Positions 63,363-64,000 of a stretch of DNA of 64,000 bases are shown one piece after another (position 1 is the stretch's first letter; each line of letters opens with the position of its first letter). Under the pieces are notes generated by a model. The model did no database searches and was not told the DNA's origin. It worked only from the letters and a program-made list of their open reading frames with translations. The position numbers and the translations under genes are program-made. The DNA is taken from contig NZ_CP165734.1 in the NCBI RefSeq assembly GCF_041200145.1, forward strand, positions 7,607,001-7,671,000, in the 5' to 3' direction. The DNA comes from Bradyrhizobium sp. LLZ17. Its GTDB lineage: Bacteria; Pseudomonadota; Alphaproteobacteria; Rhizobiales; Xanthobacteraceae.

Positions 63363-64000
63363 ATGTCGTTTCGTTTGAAAGCAGTTGCAGCCGCGGCGCT
63401 GTCACTTGCTACGCTTGCCACGGGGGGCCTGGCGCAGGCAGCGGATTTGCCGGTCAAGGCAGTCAAGAAGGCCGCGGACCTGCCGTTTTTCCTGGTGATC
63501 GATGACCGTGTGTCGTTCTCCTGGATGCCCAAGGGTACCGATCCCGGCATGTGGAGCACTCGTCCCGATGGCAGCATCAACGGTACCACCGCCAAGCAGG
63601 TCTACTCCTTCACTCACTTCGACCTCTGGGCCTACGGCACCAACTTCTTCACCATCTCGATGTTCAAGTCGGGCCACAACGATCCGGCTTCGCCCTGTAC
63701 CGCGCCGGGCGTGACCATCACCGGCGGTGTCGGCGATTGCGCAGGCGCAACCGAGATCTACGGCCTGTTCCGCTCGACCTTCGGCTGGAACGAGCTGTTC
63801 AATACCAAGACCTTCACCATGGGTCCGCTGCACAACATCTCGTTCGAAGTCGGTATGGATGCGAACACCGAGAACAACTTCCTGGCGCCGGCCAAGCGCG
63901 ACGTCGTCGCCGGTCTCCAGTTCGCCTTCGACCTTCCCTATAAAGGCTACGTCAACGTCTCTCCATTGATGTACTGGGAGTTCTTGAACCACAATGCCTT
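63363..64000 (+). CDS. Outer-membrane protein, possibly nucleoside-channel (Tsx)-like, N-terminal part
   Basis: The frame opens at ATG 63363 and runs off the window end. A signal peptide (LKAVAAAALSLATLATGGLA QAAD) is followed by a linker ADLPVKAVKKAADLP and strands such as FFLVIDDRVSFSWMP, VYSFTHFDLWAYGTNFFTIS, EIYGLFRSTFGWNELFNTKT and GLQFAFDLPYKGYVNVSPLM, typical of an outer-membrane barrel. The acidic/aromatic strand pattern with TNFFTI recalls Tsx-like nucleoside channels, but I am not certain. It stands divergent from a purine/nucleoside importer operon, which makes a substrate-porin role plausible. Confidence 0.7.
   Translation, partial: MSFRLKAVAAAALSLATLATGGLAQAADLPVKAVKKAADLPFFLVIDDRVSFSWMPKGTDPGMWSTRPDGSINGTTAKQVYSFTHFDLWAYGTNFFTISMFKSGHNDPASPCTAPGVTITGGVGDCAGATEIYGLFRSTFGWNELFNTKTFTMGPLHNISFEVGMDANTENNFLAPAKRDVVAGLQFAFDLPYKGYVNVSPLMYWEFLNHNA

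Noticed and set aside
1..64000. CRISPR arrays, prophage or integrated mobile elements
   Set aside because: I saw no regularly spaced direct repeats, no integrase or transposase genes, and no phage structural genes. The repeats present are single palindromic units.
1..64000. tRNA or rRNA genes
   Set aside because: No cloverleaf with a TTCGANTC-type arm or ribosomal RNA sequence was noticed on either strand, though I could not scan by program.

Overview
The window is GC-rich alphaproteobacterial DNA. Gene content and intergenic repeats fit a Bradyrhizobium or a close Nitrobacteraceae relative: a XoxJ/PQQ-associated methanol-oxidation neighbourhood, a Hsp20-Lon pair, an Hsp20/YciF/ClC stress block, and recurring 'CTCCCCTTGTGGGAGAAGG'-type palindromic repeats. 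Assignment is by pattern recognition, not by a search.

Layout. (1) 1-4 kb: end of an outer-membrane barrel gene, then a leftward TauABC/SsuABC-like ABC importer. (2) 4-19.7 kb: a periplasmic quinoprotein accessory region. It holds a cysteine-containing small protein, a SoxYZ-like carrier, a zinc metallohydrolase, XoxJ and a CXXCW protein. A leftward operon follows (binding protein, beta-propeller, ABC ATPase, ABC permease, exported protein) that resembles the lanthanide-uptake (lut) cluster of methylotrophs. Then come S-formylglutathione hydrolase, a divergent NarL-type response regulator/histidine kinase pair, and a TonB-dependent receptor. XoxF itself is not in the window. (3) 19.7-30 kb: a TAXI-type binding protein, an adenylate cyclase-TPR protein, a Tat-exported beta-carbonic anhydrase, a ChaA-like antiporter and an RND pump. 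(4) 30-37.3 kb: a leftward metal-efflux operon (CusB-CusA-DUF3240-P-type ATPase). (5) 37.4-44 kb: VOC protein, Tat-exported GH1 glycosidase, HU, Lon/Hsp20 and a YciF-like ferritin-fold protein. (6) 44.1-46.3 kb: a run of truncated gene remnants (carboxylate-amine ligase, PuuD-type glutaminase, DUF3606-like, MarC, class II aldolase). (7) 46.3-50.6 kb: ClC channel, DUF900 hydrolase and two small exported proteins. (8) 50.7-64 kb: a purine-catabolism block (DUF3830, PuuE allantoinase, UraD-UraH fusion, two-gene xanthine dehydrogenase, 8-oxoguanine-type deaminase). Next to it are a BMP-type purine/nucleoside ABC importer and the start of an outer-membrane protein that may be its porin.

About a dozen otherwise intact genes carry single-base frameshifts, mostly in short homopolymers and including both halves of lon. 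This pattern points to sequence errors more than to gene decay. I therefore list these genes as single spans and give the break points. The remnant block at 44-46 kb differs: its genes lack whole ends, so real deletions or an assembly chimera are more likely there.

The most interesting system is the periplasmic quinoprotein support module with its lut-like uptake genes. Lanthanide-dependent methanol oxidation is described, but the chemistry of the SoxYZ-like carrier, metallohydrolase and CXXCW set is, as far as I know, not worked out.
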